A DNA stretch of 28,742 bases from PZPK01 sp963974595 (GTDB lineage: Bacteria; Pseudomonadota; Gammaproteobacteria; Pseudomonadales; Oleiphilaceae). Positions 1 through 7,995 of the stretch are shown in pieces. A program made the translations under genes and the position numbers. The stretch covers positions 1 to 28,742 of the forward strand of contig CAXBDA010000038.1 of NCBI GenBank assembly GCA_963974595.1, read 5' to 3'. The notes beneath the pieces are model-generated. The model was not told the DNA's origin. It searched no databases and saw only the letters and a list, made by a program, of their open reading frames with translations. Every line of letters starts with the position of its first letter. The first letter of the stretch is position 1.

Positions 1-309
1 CGCGTCGGTAAAACGATCTGAAATCACCCACTGCCCTTTCTCCAATGCCGGTAATATTTTTTGATACAAATGTTGTGCCCGGGCAGCAAACATTAAAAGC
101 AACTCTGTTTCAGAGACTACTTTTTCTTCTCGATTTTTAATCAAGACCTCACGAATTTCTTCAGCTAAAGGCGTACCACCCGGTTCACGCGTCACTATTA
201 CCTCAAGCCCATTTTCTTGGAGTACTTGCTGCATAAAGGCGATATTAGTTGATTTTCCTACGCCTTCACCGCCCTCTACGGTAATAAATAAACCCCGTTT
301 TACTGACAT
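1..309 (-). CDS. tmk: Thymidylate kinase, C-terminus beyond the window
   Basis: Phosphorylates dTMP to dTDP with ATP in the cytoplasm, for dTTP synthesis. The visible 103 residues start with ATG at 309-307. They contain the P-loop GGEGVGKST (residues 13-21), the dTMP-binding REPGGT motif (41-46) and the start of the DRF motif (98-100) that binds the substrate phosphate. The family is about 205-215 aa, so roughly half is present; the frame is open to the window edge. It is last in the visible minus-strand fab-pabC-mltG-tmk series, 20 bp after mltG, as in Pseudomonas and E. coli, where holB follows. An AAGAGA stretch upstream of the ATG is a modest ribosome site. The identity is secure. Confidence 0.95.
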   Translation of the reverse strand, partial: MSVKRGLFITVEGGEGVGKSTNIAFMQQVLQENGLEVIVTREPGGTPLAEEIREVLIKNREEKVVSETELLLMFAARAQHLYQKILPALEKGQWVISDRFTDA

Positions 310-329
310 ATAACGTTCTCTTTTAAATT

Positions 330-1361
330 TTATTGCGCAGAGGATCGATAATCACTACGACGAGTTAACTGGTACTTTTTGACGGCTTTATTATGTTCAC
401 TGATCGATTCTGAAAAATAATGCGAACCATCGCCTTTAGCCACAAAATATAAACTTTTTCCTGGTTTTGGGTTTACAGCCGCATGAATCGCAGCACGACC
501 AACTAAAGCTATTGGCGTGGGTGGTAAACCTGAAATTTTATAGGTGTTATAGGGCGTCTCTTGCTTTAAGTGCTTGCGAGTGATATTGCCTTGATAACTA
601 TCACCTAAACCATATATAACGGTCGGATCAGTCTGAAGACGCATTTTCTTCTGAAGCCTACGCACAAATACACCTGCAATTTCTGGACGCTCTTCTGGCA
701 CACCGGTTTCTTTTTCTATGATTGACGCTAGAATAAGCGCTTGATATGAATTTTCTAACGGTAAGTTTTTCTGACGATTTTTCCACTCTTCTTCTAGAAT
801 CGTGCTTAAACGCTTATGCGCTCGTTTCAAAATATCCAAATCACTTTCACCTTTATGAAAATGATAGGTATCTGGGTAAAATTGCCCTTCTAAATCGACT
901 GCCTGACTTATCCCAACCCTTGTCGCTATCTCTTTATTTGATAGCCCGATCAAACTATGGCGCAGCTTCTCATGACTCGATAAAACAGCAAGCGCATCTT
1001 GAGACCTTGAGCCTTCAATAAACTGAATTGAGTAAGTAATTTGATTATTACTAGAAATATACCGAAGTAATTCGGGTAAAGTGATCGGTGCGACTAACTT
1101 AAACTCACCCGTTCTAATTTGGCTGCCTAAATGATTCAATCGCGCATAAATTTTTGCTGGCCAAAGACTTTCTAAAACCTCTTGTTTTTCTAAGGTCAAG
1201 AGTACAGAGTTGAGAGTCTGACCTTTTTGAATTTCTAAAATAAGGCCGTGATCAGAAATAGCCAATGGCTGATCAAGCGATTTATTATATACAAAGTAGG
1301 CACTTGCAGCAGATAAGAATGAAATAACGAACAGTATGAATAATAAACGCAATAAAAACAC
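330..1361 (-). CDS. mltG: Endolytic murein transglycosylase MltG (YceG)
   Basis: Inner-membrane lytic transglycosylase that cuts nascent peptidoglycan glycan strands and so helps set their length. It has 343 aa, normal for the family. A single N-terminal membrane helix (about residues 4-24) anchors it, followed by a periplasmic YceG domain. The catalytic-glutamate signature is IIEKET at 214-219, followed by RLQTDPTVIYGLG at 241-253, nearly identical to E. coli. The start is GTG (1361-1359); no ATG lies nearby, and AGGA upstream on the minus strand serves as a ribosome site at a slightly long spacing. It lies between pabC and tmk, the standard order, and is probably cotranscribed with both. 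Confidence 0.95.
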   Translation of the reverse strand: MFLLRLLFILFVISFLSAASAYFVYNKSLDQPLAISDHGLILEIQKGQTLNSVLLTLEKQEVLESLWPAKIYARLNHLGSQIRTGEFKLVAPITLPELLRYISSNNQITYSIQFIEGSRSQDALAVLSSHEKLRHSLIGLSNKEIATRVGISQAVDLEGQFYPDTYHFHKGESDLDILKRAHKRLSTILEEEWKNRQKNLPLENSYQALILASIIEKETGVPEERPEIAGVFVRRLQKKMRLQTDPTVIYGLGDSYQGNITRKHLKQETPYNTYKISGLPPTPIALVGRAAIHAAVNPKPGKSLYFVAKGDGSHYFSESISEHNKAVKKYQLTRRSDYRSSAQ

Positions 1362-1390
1362 CAGAATTCAGTTCCTAAGTTAATCGCACA

Positions 1391-2257
1391 TCAGTAAGAA
1401 TAATTCTGCGTCAAATAGTCCCGAATAATTCCATAATTAGTCGGTTGTTTATAGTTTATTTTATCTCCATTTTGAAGTATTAATGTATTCACAAACCAAA
1501 TCCCAAAGACACTGTTAACCAGTGCCAAGCCATCACAGGCTGAAATGTCATGCATATTTAAATCTCCAAGCTCTACTGCAAGTTCTAAATGATGAGTTGG
1601 CGTTAGAAGCGCTTGACGAAGTACACCGTGCACACCACAGCCACTTAAGTCTGGCGTGATCACTTTTTTACCTTTAAATACCAGTAAATTACTTTTTGTT
1701 CCCTCTATTATCTTATCTTTGTAATCTAAAAGAAGACCTTCTGGCTCATCTAATAACTCTTGTGAGGCTAACACCTGATCCAAACGATTAAGATGCTTAA
1801 TACCGGAAAGTTGCGGCTGAAACCCCAAACGATATTGGCATTCACGTATAGTCACGCCACCAGAGGAATACGATTCAGGGTAAACAGGCAAATCAAAGAC
1901 TTGAACAATAAAGTGACAGGAAGCTTCTTCTGGCGGAACATAACCACGCCCACCATTACCTCGGGTCACCATCATTTTAATAAGTGATGATTCTAAACAC
2001 GCATTATCTTTTATTTCATTCAGAGTGATTTTTATATAGTGAAGAAAATCACGTTTTAAACGATTTTTATCCCCAAGCCCTAGGACAACAACCCCGTTTA
2101 AAAAACGTTTTAAATGAAAAGAAAGCAGTGGTATTTCACCCTCGATTACACGCATCGTTTCAAATAAGCCATCACCGTATGCCAGCCCCCTATCTGCAAT
2201 ATCTATTGCAGAGGTTTCGACACCATTTACCATGGTAATGTGCGCAGGTCTTTTCAC
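1391..2257 (-). CDS. pabC: Aminodeoxychorismate lyase
   Basis: PLP enzyme of fold type IV that converts 4-amino-4-deoxychorismate to p-aminobenzoate and pyruvate, for folate synthesis. It has 288 aa from a GTG start. The PLP lysine is K154 in SGIKHLNRLDQ, and the phosphate-binding EGTKSN motif is at 185-190. GNGGRGY (101-106) matches GSGGRGY of E. coli PabC. The start is uncertain: GTG at 2257 has an AAGG ten bases upstream, whereas ATG at 2233 (MVNGVE) aligns better with the E. coli N-terminus but has no ribosome site. A D-amino-acid or branched-chain aminotransferase is the alternative in this fold, but the fabF-pabC-mltG order and the SGIKHLNR motif favour PabC. Confidence 0.92.
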   Translation of the reverse strand: MKRPAHITMVNGVETSAIDIADRGLAYGDGLFETMRVIEGEIPLLSFHLKRFLNGVVVLGLGDKNRLKRDFLHYIKITLNEIKDNACLESSLIKMMVTRGNGGRGYVPPEEASCHFIVQVFDLPVYPESYSSGGVTIRECQYRLGFQPQLSGIKHLNRLDQVLASQELLDEPEGLLLDYKDKIIEGTKSNLLVFKGKKVITPDLSGCGVHGVLRQALLTPTHHLELAVELGDLNMHDISACDGLALVNSVFGIWFVNTLILQNGDKINYKQPTNYGIIRDYLTQNYSY

Positions 2258-2400
2258 GAGAATATAACCTTAAGATAGTTTTTTATTATTCTTATGCTCC
2301 ACCCAATACAAGAGATATTGAGCACTTTTCTTGAAGACTTATACATTAACATAAAACACAAACTTATAAATCTTCAAAATAGTTATTATTAAAAGTCGAG

Positions 2401-3648
2401 TTAGCCTTTGTAGGCTTTAAAGATCAAGGTGCCATTGGTACCACCAAAACCAAAAGAGTTTGATAGCGCGGTTTCAATTTTTGCAGGACGCGCTTTATGC
2501 GCTACAAAATCCAGATCGCACCCATCTTCTGGTTCATCCAAATTAATCGTTGGTGGTGCTATTTGATCTGTAATCGACTTCACAGCAAAAATAGCTTCCA
2601 CAGCACCCGCAGCACCGAGTAAATGCCCTGTCATCGACTTAGTTGAACTGACCAGTAAGTTATTGCTTGTTTTAGCAAATAGATCTTTAATTGCTTTGCA
2701 TTCAGCAACATCCCCTAGAGGTGTCGAAGTGCCGTGCGCATTAATATAATCCACTTCATCTGGCGAAATACTGGCATCTTTCAGCGCTTTCTCCATAGAG
2801 ATTCTTGCACCTGAACCATCTTCAATTGGTGACGTAATATGATGCGCATCGTCACTCATACCAAAACCAGTCAATTCAGCATAAATAGTCGCACCGCGTT
2901 TCCTGGCGTGCTCTAACTCTTCAAGCACTAATGCACCGGCACCATCAGAAAGCACAAAACCATCACGCTTTTTATCCCAAGGTCGGCTTGCTTTTTCTGG
3001 AGCATCACTGGCAGTAGATAAGGCTTTGGCATTCATAAAGCCTGCCATAGCCACTGGAGTAGTCGCCATTTCAGCGCCACCTGCGACCATCACATCGGCA
3101 TCGCCATAAGCGATGGTTCTCGCTGCGTAACCGATATTATGCGTACCCGTGGTACATGCAGTCACTAAGGCAATATTCGGCCCTTTAAAACCAAAACGAA
3201 TCGCGACATTTCCGGCAATCATGTTAATAATTGAGCTCGGTACAAAAAACGGCGATACTCTTCTAGGGCCAGATTTAACATAAGTATCGCGAACATTTTC
3301 TATGGTTTCTATACCCCCGATACCTGAACCAATGGCAACACCAATATTCAACTTTTCTTCTGGAGATAAGCTATCTAGGCCGGCATCTTTTACTGCCTGT
3401 ATAGAAGCAACCATACCGTATTGCATAAAAACATCCATACGGCGTGCTTCTTTGGGGTCGAGATAGTTATCTAGCTCAAGACCTTTAATTTGACCGCCTA
3501 TTTTGACGCCAAAGTTTTCGGTATCGAAACGCGTAATGGTTGATATACCACTTCGACCTTCAATGACTCCCTTCCATGAGTCTCCAACCGTATTCCCCAA
3601 AGGAGAAAGCATCCCTAAACCTGTGATAACAACGCGCCTTTTAGACAT
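2401..3648 (-). CDS. fabF: 3-oxoacyl-ACP synthase II (KASII)
   Basis: Condenses malonyl-ACP with acyl-ACP in fatty-acid elongation in the cytoplasm, including the temperature-sensitive step to vaccenate in relatives. It has 415 aa, the normal length. The thiolase-fold catalytic triad is visible: C165 in VTACTTGTHNIG, H305 in NAHGTSTPLGD and H342 in SMTGHLLGAAG. The glycine-rich NSFGFGGTN motif closes the active site near the C-terminus. The ATG at 3648-3646 is the only sensible start. Upstream, between it and the acpP terminator, is a 17-bp perfect palindrome. Because of that terminator, fabF may partly depend on its own promoter. Confidence 0.97.
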   Translation of the reverse strand: MSKRRVVITGLGMLSPLGNTVGDSWKGVIEGRSGISTITRFDTENFGVKIGGQIKGLELDNYLDPKEARRMDVFMQYGMVASIQAVKDAGLDSLSPEEKLNIGVAIGSGIGGIETIENVRDTYVKSGPRRVSPFFVPSSIINMIAGNVAIRFGFKGPNIALVTACTTGTHNIGYAARTIAYGDADVMVAGGAEMATTPVAMAGFMNAKALSTASDAPEKASRPWDKKRDGFVLSDGAGALVLEELEHARKRGATIYAELTGFGMSDDAHHITSPIEDGSGARISMEKALKDASISPDEVDYINAHGTSTPLGDVAECKAIKDLFAKTSNNLLVSSTKSMTGHLLGAAGAVEAIFAVKSITDQIAPPTINLDEPEDGCDLDFVAHKARPAKIETALSNSFGFGGTNGTLIFKAYKG

Positions 3649-3695
3649 AGCCTGCCTCTAGATAAGATGAATAAGATAAGCTGAATAATGTTAAT

Positions 3696-3712
3696 TTGGA
3701 ATATCATTCCAA
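3696..3712. promoter_or_regulatory. 17-bp perfect palindrome upstream of fabF, possible operator
   Basis: TTGGAAT-ATC-ATTCCAA: two perfect 7-bp arms around a 3-bp centre, about 48 bp upstream of the fabF ATG. On the minus strand its TTGGAA could act as a -35 with CATTAT 16 bp further on, so a bound repressor would block the promoter. Function is inference; the palindrome itself is directly visible. Confidence 0.4.
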
Positions 3713-3766
3713 CACTCATAGCAAACTGAGTTTGATAATTTAATGACTGGAACACCAATATTCTAC

Positions 3767-3801
3767 AAAAAAAAACCGTCCTAAGCTTTACCAAGGACGG
3801 T
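3767..3801 (-). terminator. Intrinsic terminator after acpP
   Basis: On the minus strand ACCGTCCT and AGGACGGT form an 8-bp GC-rich stem with an 11-nt loop, followed directly by nine T residues. It starts 20 bp after the acpP stop codon. Strong sequence match to a rho-independent terminator; it probably separates the abundant acpP message from fabF, with some read-through. Confidence 0.88.
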
Positions 3802-3821
3802 CTCTAGAAAATTCAATATAC

Positions 3822-4055
3822 TTATTGATTCGCAATAATGAAATCAATTGCTTCTTGAACTGTAGAAAGCTTCTCAGCTTCTTCATCAGGAATCTCGGTC
3901 TCAAACTCTTCTTCAAGAGCCATGACTAACTCAACTGTATCAAGAGAGTCTGCACCCAAGTCTTCAACGAATGATGAAGTATTTTGAACTTCTGACTCTT
4001 TAACACCTAATTGTTCACAGACGATTTTCTTAACACGTTCTTCTACAGTACTCAT
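3822..4055 (-). CDS. acpP: Acyl carrier protein
   Basis: Carries growing acyl chains as thioesters on 4'-phosphopantetheine for fatty-acid, phospholipid and lipid A synthesis. It has 77 aa, very acidic and all-helical, as usual. The phosphopantetheine serine is S37 in GADSLDTVELVMALEEEF, the recognition helix. The ATG at 4055 has a clear ribosome site, AGAGG, on the minus strand. A 181-bp gap separates it from fabG and a strong terminator follows it, so it is likely to have its own promoter. A weak TTGTCT-N17-TAGACT pair lies in that gap, but I do not call it with confidence. Confidence 0.98.
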   Translation of the reverse strand: MSTVEERVKKIVCEQLGVKESEVQNTSSFVEDLGADSLDTVELVMALEEEFETEIPDEEAEKLSTVQEAIDFIIANQ

Positions 4056-4204
4056 AATTTCCTCTCAATTTTATAGAACAAGCTAGCGTGTATTCTACAC
4101 TGAAAATATTTCAACAAAAAACATCTAGGCAAGCATCGCTCGCTTATGGCGGCTAGTCTAGTGTAATACTATTCGTTAGACAAGTCAGATTACACCGCAA
4201 TTAC

Positions 4205-4230
4205 GGCCAAGACAAAAGTGCATCTTGGCC
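4205..4230. other. Hairpin between fabG and acpP, no U-tract
   Basis: GGCCAAGA and TCTTGGCC form a perfect 8-bp stem around a 10-nt loop, six bp beyond the fabG stop. On the minus strand no T-run follows, so it is a poor intrinsic terminator. It may be an mRNA-stabilising or processing hairpin at the 3' end of fabG; that role is inference. Confidence 0.5.
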
Positions 4231-4236
4231 AAACAT

Positions 4237-4983
4237 TTAACCCATAAACATCCCACCATTCACATGAATAGTTTCACCGGTAATATAGCTAGCCTGCTGC
4301 GAAGCCAGAAAATTAACAACCGAAGCGACTTCTTCTGGCTGCCCTAAGCGCTGCATTGGAATAGTCGCCAGCATATTGGCTTTTACTGAATCAGCTAAAT
4401 CTTCTGTCATGGCCGTTTCAATAAAACCAGGCGCTACACAGTTTACAGTAATTCCACGACCGCTGATTTCTTTCGCTAAAGATCGGCTAAAGCCTTCAAT
4501 ACCTGCTTTTGAGGCGCAGTAGTTTGCCTGGCCTGCATTGCCCATTTGAGCGACAACAGAACTCACATTAATAATTCTTCCCCAGCGTGCTTTAGTCATA
4601 CTTCTTAAAGCAGCTTTTGATACACGATAGATTGAACTTAAATTCGTGTTTAGCACATCAGCCCAGTCCTCTTCTTTCATGCGCAACAAAAGACCATCAC
4701 GGGTAATCCCTGCATTATTGACCACAATAAGGGGTGGACCATAAGCTTGAGTGACTTGCTTGATCCCTTCCTCTACGGATTCAGGGTCAGACACATCCAT
4801 TTTAATGCCATCACCTTCTAATCCCCACGTTGAAAAGTAGTGAGATATGGAGGATGCACCATCTTCGGTGGTTGCCGTTCCGATGACCGTCAAGGATTCA
4901 TCCATGGCTAACTCTTTAGCGATTGCCTGACCTATCCCTCTGCTTGCGCCTGTTACCAAGGCAACCCTTTTTTCTCGAATCAT
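4237..4983 (-). CDS. fabG: 3-oxoacyl-ACP reductase
   Basis: NADPH-dependent short-chain dehydrogenase that reduces 3-oxoacyl-ACP in each elongation round. The Rossmann motif TGASRGIG is at 11-18 and NNAG at 89-92. Catalytic residues are N114, S142, Y155 and K159, and the C-terminus VNGGMFMG is typical. I chose ATG at 4983-4981 (248 aa; E. coli has 244) because AAGAG lies six bases before it. A longer frame begins only with TTG at 5004 and has no convincing ribosome site. It lies between fabD and acpP as in most proteobacteria. The leader just upstream contains a recent-looking 24-bp tandem duplication. Confidence 0.96.
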   Translation of the reverse strand: MIREKRVALVTGASRGIGQAIAKELAMDESLTVIGTATTEDGASSISHYFSTWGLEGDGIKMDVSDPESVEEGIKQVTQAYGPPLIVVNNAGITRDGLLLRMKEEDWADVLNTNLSSIYRVSKAALRSMTKARWGRIINVSSVVAQMGNAGQANYCASKAGIEGFSRSLAKEISGRGITVNCVAPGFIETAMTEDLADSVKANMLATIPMQRLGQPEEVASVVNFLASQQASYITGETIHVNGGMFMG

Positions 4984-4994
4984 ACCGTACTCTT

Positions 4995-5042
4995 TATTAA
5001 ACAATTACTTATTGAGATTATTAAACAATTAACTTATTGAGA
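4995..5042. repeat. Near-perfect tandem duplication of ~24 bp upstream of fabG
   Basis: TATTAAACAATTACTTATTGAGA (4995-5017) recurs at 5019-5042 with one inserted A. Identity is otherwise complete, so it looks like a recent slippage duplication in the fabD-fabG spacer, immediately upstream of the fabG ribosome site. It adds a TTG in frame with fabG (5004), which is the likely cause of an over-long start call. Confidence 0.85.
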
Positions 5043-5075
5043 CCTTTGCACACCTGACACTCAAATAGACTACCA

Positions 5076-6011
5076 TTAAACCTTCAACGCTTCGATGACA
5101 GAGTTCATTGACGCCAAGTCACTCATTGCAAAAGAGTTTACACGCTTATCAATACGCTTATTCAAACCAGATAACACTTTACCCGGGCCACATTCAATAA
5201 ACCTACCTGCATCATGCTTAATAAGCTCGATAATAGATTGAGACCATAAGACAGGACTATAAAGATGAGAAAGCAGGTTTGCCTTCAAAGACTCAAGATC
5301 TTGCGTTAATTCAGCATTTACATTTTGCATAATCGGCAGCAAAGGGTATTGGAAATCAATTTTATTCATTTCTTGAGCAAGCGCATCACCCGCAGACTTA
5401 AGCAAATCACAATGGCAAGGCACACTAACAGGTAGTTTAGTCGCTCGTTTTGCCCCTTTGTCTTTAGCTAATATAAGCGCCCGTTCTAACGCGCTGGATG
5501 CTCCCGATATCACCACTTGCCCAGGTGAATTAAAGTTTGCAGGTGCAACAACCTCTCCTTGAGCCGCCTCTAAACAGGCTTCAGCAACCAATTCATCAGA
5601 TAAACCCAGTAATGCTGCCATACCACCTTCACCTTCTGGAACAGCGGTTTGCATTAACCGCCCTCGAACATGAACTAAATGCACAGCATCCTTAAGCGTC
5701 ATGACTCCACTGGCGACTAAAGCAGTATATTCACCCAAGCTATGACCACAAAGGTAATCTGGCATAAACGCAGTGTGTTGCCTCCAAACTTCCCACATAG
5801 CAATGCTTGCGGTTAAAACAATAGGCTGCGTAATGGCGGTTTGGTTAATTAAAGACTCGGGACCTTCTGCGGCAATTTTTATTAAATCTTGATCAATCGC
5901 ATCAGAAGCTTCACTAAAAACATGCTTGGCAATATCAGATTCTGACAACAACGCCGACATCATACCTATCGACTGAGACCCTTGCCCCGGAAACATAAAT
6001 ACTGTTTTCAT
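5076..6011 (-). CDS. fabD: Malonyl-CoA:ACP transacylase
   Basis: Transfers malonyl from CoA to ACP, making the extender unit for fatty-acid synthesis. It has 311 aa from ATG at 6011 (E. coli 309). GQGSQ is at 9-13, the nucleophile S91 is in GHSLGEYTALVASG, and the partner H199 is in VSVPCHC. The frame continues two codons further to a TTG (6017), but the ATG start (MKTVF) matches the family and has AAGG about nine bases upstream. plsX ends only 23 bp before it with no fabH between them, the arrangement seen in pseudomonads rather than enterics. Confidence 0.96.
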   Translation of the reverse strand: MKTVFMFPGQGSQSIGMMSALLSESDIAKHVFSEASDAIDQDLIKIAAEGPESLINQTAITQPIVLTASIAMWEVWRQHTAFMPDYLCGHSLGEYTALVASGVMTLKDAVHLVHVRGRLMQTAVPEGEGGMAALLGLSDELVAEACLEAAQGEVVAPANFNSPGQVVISGASSALERALILAKDKGAKRATKLPVSVPCHCDLLKSAGDALAQEMNKIDFQYPLLPIMQNVNAELTQDLESLKANLLSHLYSPVLWSQSIIELIKHDAGRFIECGPGKVLSGLNKRIDKRVNSFAMSDLASMNSVIEALKV

Positions 6012-6034
6012 CTTCAAATACCTTACTCAATATT

Positions 6035-7126
6035 TTAAAAAATAAGAGACTCAAGCTGTTTATTAATCATCTCTGGAAGATTTTCTTCTGCTTCTTTCAC
6101 CGCCAGATCAATGGCATGTTCGAAAGATTGCGTTGTCGCATGCCCATGACTCTTGACTAGAACACCCTGCAAACCTAAAAAAATCGCACCATTATGCGTA
6201 TCTGGATCTAACTGCTTTAAATGTTTTTTTAGCAAGGGCAATAATAAGAAGCCCATTAGCTTTCGATACCAAGAAGCATGGAAGAAATCTTTAATTTCCT
6301 TCAGCAATATTTTAGCAGCGCCTTCAGCACTTTTCAGCGCAACATTGCCAACAAAGCCATCACAGACAATCACGTCAGCCCTGCTTCTAAATATATCACC
6401 ACCCTCTGCAAACCCCACATAATTTACCAGCTCACTTTCTTCAATCAGCGTGGCGGCTAAACGTACTTGCTCATTACCTTTAATGCTTTCACCACCGACA
6501 TTTAACAAGGCGACTTTTGGCCTTTCAATCCCTTTTATTATTTTTGCTAATAACTGGCCCATAATTGCAAACTGCAATAAATGTTCAGCTGAGCTATCTA
6601 CATTCGCACCTAAATCGAGCACGAAGGTTCCACCACCTTGCGACGGAAACATCTTTGTAATAGCAGGACGATCTATTCCCGGATAAGTACCTAAAATAGC
6701 CCGACCAAGTATCATCAAGGCACCGGTATTGCCTGCACTAACGCAAGCATCTGCCTTGCCGTCTTTGACCAACTGCAAGGCGACAGCCATTGAAGAGTCA
6801 CGTTTTTGCCTTAAGACGGTTGATGGCCGATCATCCATTTCAACCACGCTTTGTGCATGTACGATTGATAAATTTGAAGGTAGCCTTGAGGAGGCTGAGG
6901 TATGGCGAGATTTAAGTTTATTTTGATCAAACAACAAAGCCTCCAATTTATTTTGATCTCCGACCAAAATAATATTGAAGGCTTTGTTTGCTTCGGGCCT
7001 TTTATCCAAGGATAAAAGGCTTTCTTGCGATTTTCTTTGAAGATAAGCCAAGGCAGCAGGAACGACAATTTCTGGACCATCGTCTCCACTCATTGCATCA
7101 ATAGCAATGGTGATTCCCACTGACAT
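6035..7126 (-). CDS. plsX: Phosphate acyltransferase PlsX
   Basis: Converts acyl-ACP and phosphate to acyl-phosphate, the donor for PlsY in the first acylation of glycerol-3-phosphate. It works as a peripheral membrane enzyme. The family N-terminal pattern is present as IAIDAMSGDDGPEIVVPAAL at about 7-26, with S replacing the usual first G of MGGD. Other family stretches are LRQKRDSSM (about residues 104-112) and VCDGFVGNVALK (253-264). It has 363 aa, slightly longer than the 340-356 usual, with a longer loop near residues 45-85. The ATG lies two bases after the rpmF stop, so translation is probably coupled. Confidence 0.96.
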   Translation of the reverse strand: MSVGITIAIDAMSGDDGPEIVVPAALAYLQRKSQESLLSLDKRPEANKAFNIILVGDQNKLEALLFDQNKLKSRHTSASSRLPSNLSIVHAQSVVEMDDRPSTVLRQKRDSSMAVALQLVKDGKADACVSAGNTGALMILGRAILGTYPGIDRPAITKMFPSQGGGTFVLDLGANVDSSAEHLLQFAIMGQLLAKIIKGIERPKVALLNVGGESIKGNEQVRLAATLIEESELVNYVGFAEGGDIFRSRADVIVCDGFVGNVALKSAEGAAKILLKEIKDFFHASWYRKLMGFLLLPLLKKHLKQLDPDTHNGAIFLGLQGVLVKSHGHATTQSFEHAIDLAVKEAEENLPEMINKQLESLIF

Positions 7127-7128
7127 AT

Positions 7129-7308
7129 TTAGTCTTCAGCTATCTCGATGACTTTCTTACCACGGTAGAAACCGTCAGCAGAAACATGATGACGCAAATG
7201 CTTTTCGCCAGTCGTAGAATCAACAGACAATGTAGCCGCTGTCAACGCATCATGTGAACGACGCATGCCGCGTCTTGAACGAGTTTTCTTACTTTTTTGA
7301 ACAGCCAT
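7129..7308 (-). CDS. rpmF: 50S ribosomal protein L32
   Basis: Small structural protein of the large ribosomal subunit. Translating the minus strand from ATG 7308 gives 59 residues beginning MAVQKSKKTRSRRGMRRSHD and containing GEKHLRHHVSADGFYRGKKV, colinear with E. coli L32 (57 aa). It is the cysteine-free form. GGGAG lies seven bases upstream. It sits between yceD and plsX, exactly as in other gammaproteobacteria, linking ribosome and phospholipid gene expression in one transcript. Confidence 0.97.
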   Translation of the reverse strand: MAVQKSKKTRSRRGMRRSHDALTAATLSVDSTTGEKHLRHHVSADGFYRGKKVIEIAED

Positions 7309-7364
7309 CTTTGTTCTCCCAAAGGTATTTCAATTCAGCTAATGAATCTAATAACGATTAATTT

Positions 7365-7895
7365 TCACTTTTTTAATTTCAATCCAGATAATGCTTCAAA
7401 AGGGTTAGGCTTCTTTTCTTCCTCTAACGCTTCTGCTGTATTCTCTGTCTCATCTGCATTCTGATATTCTTCTGACTCACACGAGGCATGATAGGCAAAC
7501 ATCGGCAAGCTAAGTATCAATTCTTCTTCGACCACATCCAATAAAACGAGTTTTTCATCTTCGACCAAAAGAGGCTCATAGCTGCGTGGCAGATTTTGAG
7601 CTTGTTCATCATTATAAACGATGCCCAACATAAACTCCGACTCAAGCTCTGTTGCAACCGGATGCAAGCAACGCTGACACATCAGATTAGCGGTTGTTTT
7701 TAACACGCCTTTAAGAATACGCAATCTCTGCGGATCCCTGTCAAACTCGAGCTCCACCTTCACCTTACCATTGGTATCCACTAGCATTTCTGCTAGCCTT
7801 GGCATCAAGTGTTGCGCAATTTCACCTTCGAGAATCTTGTTTTGATCCGCGTATTTAAAGGGGTCAAGCGTTTTTGGTAATGTATGGTCAGACAT
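7365..7895 (-). CDS. yceD: 23S rRNA accumulation protein YceD (DUF177)
   Basis: DUF177 family; E. coli YceD is needed for normal 23S rRNA levels, but its biochemical role is not established. It has 176 aa (E. coli 173). LPKTLDPFKYADQ at the N-terminus aligns with E. coli and fixes the start. The MCQRCLHPV stretch (about 93-101) keeps the family CxxC, and the end KPNPFEALSGLKLKK is typical. The ATG at 7895 has no ribosome site and lies nine bases after a strong -10 box, suggesting a nearly leaderless message. First gene of the rpmF-plsX-fab series. Confidence 0.93.
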   Translation of the reverse strand: MSDHTLPKTLDPFKYADQNKILEGEIAQHLMPRLAEMLVDTNGKVKVELEFDRDPQRLRILKGVLKTTANLMCQRCLHPVATELESEFMLGIVYNDEQAQNLPRSYEPLLVEDEKLVLLDVVEEELILSLPMFAYHASCESEEYQNADETENTAEALEEEKKPNPFEALSGLKLKK

Positions 7896-7904
7896 AAGCG
7901 CGCA

Positions 7905-7933
7905 ATTCTAGTGATCTAACCCGATGTTGTCAA
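7905..7933 (-). promoter_or_regulatory. Sigma70 promoter for yceD-rpmF-plsX-fab operon
   Basis: Minus strand: TTGACA, 17 bp, TAGAAT. The -35 is perfect and the -10 matches 5 of 6 at ideal spacing. The -10 ends only nine bases before the yceD ATG, so initiation about seven bases downstream leaves a leader of about three nucleotides. Confidence 0.8.
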
Positions 7934-7995
7934 AGAAATTCACTGTATTTTTAGCATTAGATAAAGCCTTTGATAACAAAAGTATGGAACAGCAA

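Noticed and set aside
6153..6926. Several plus-strand open frames inside plsX
   Set aside because: They are antisense shadows of a clearly conserved gene and show no protein-like composition or family motif.
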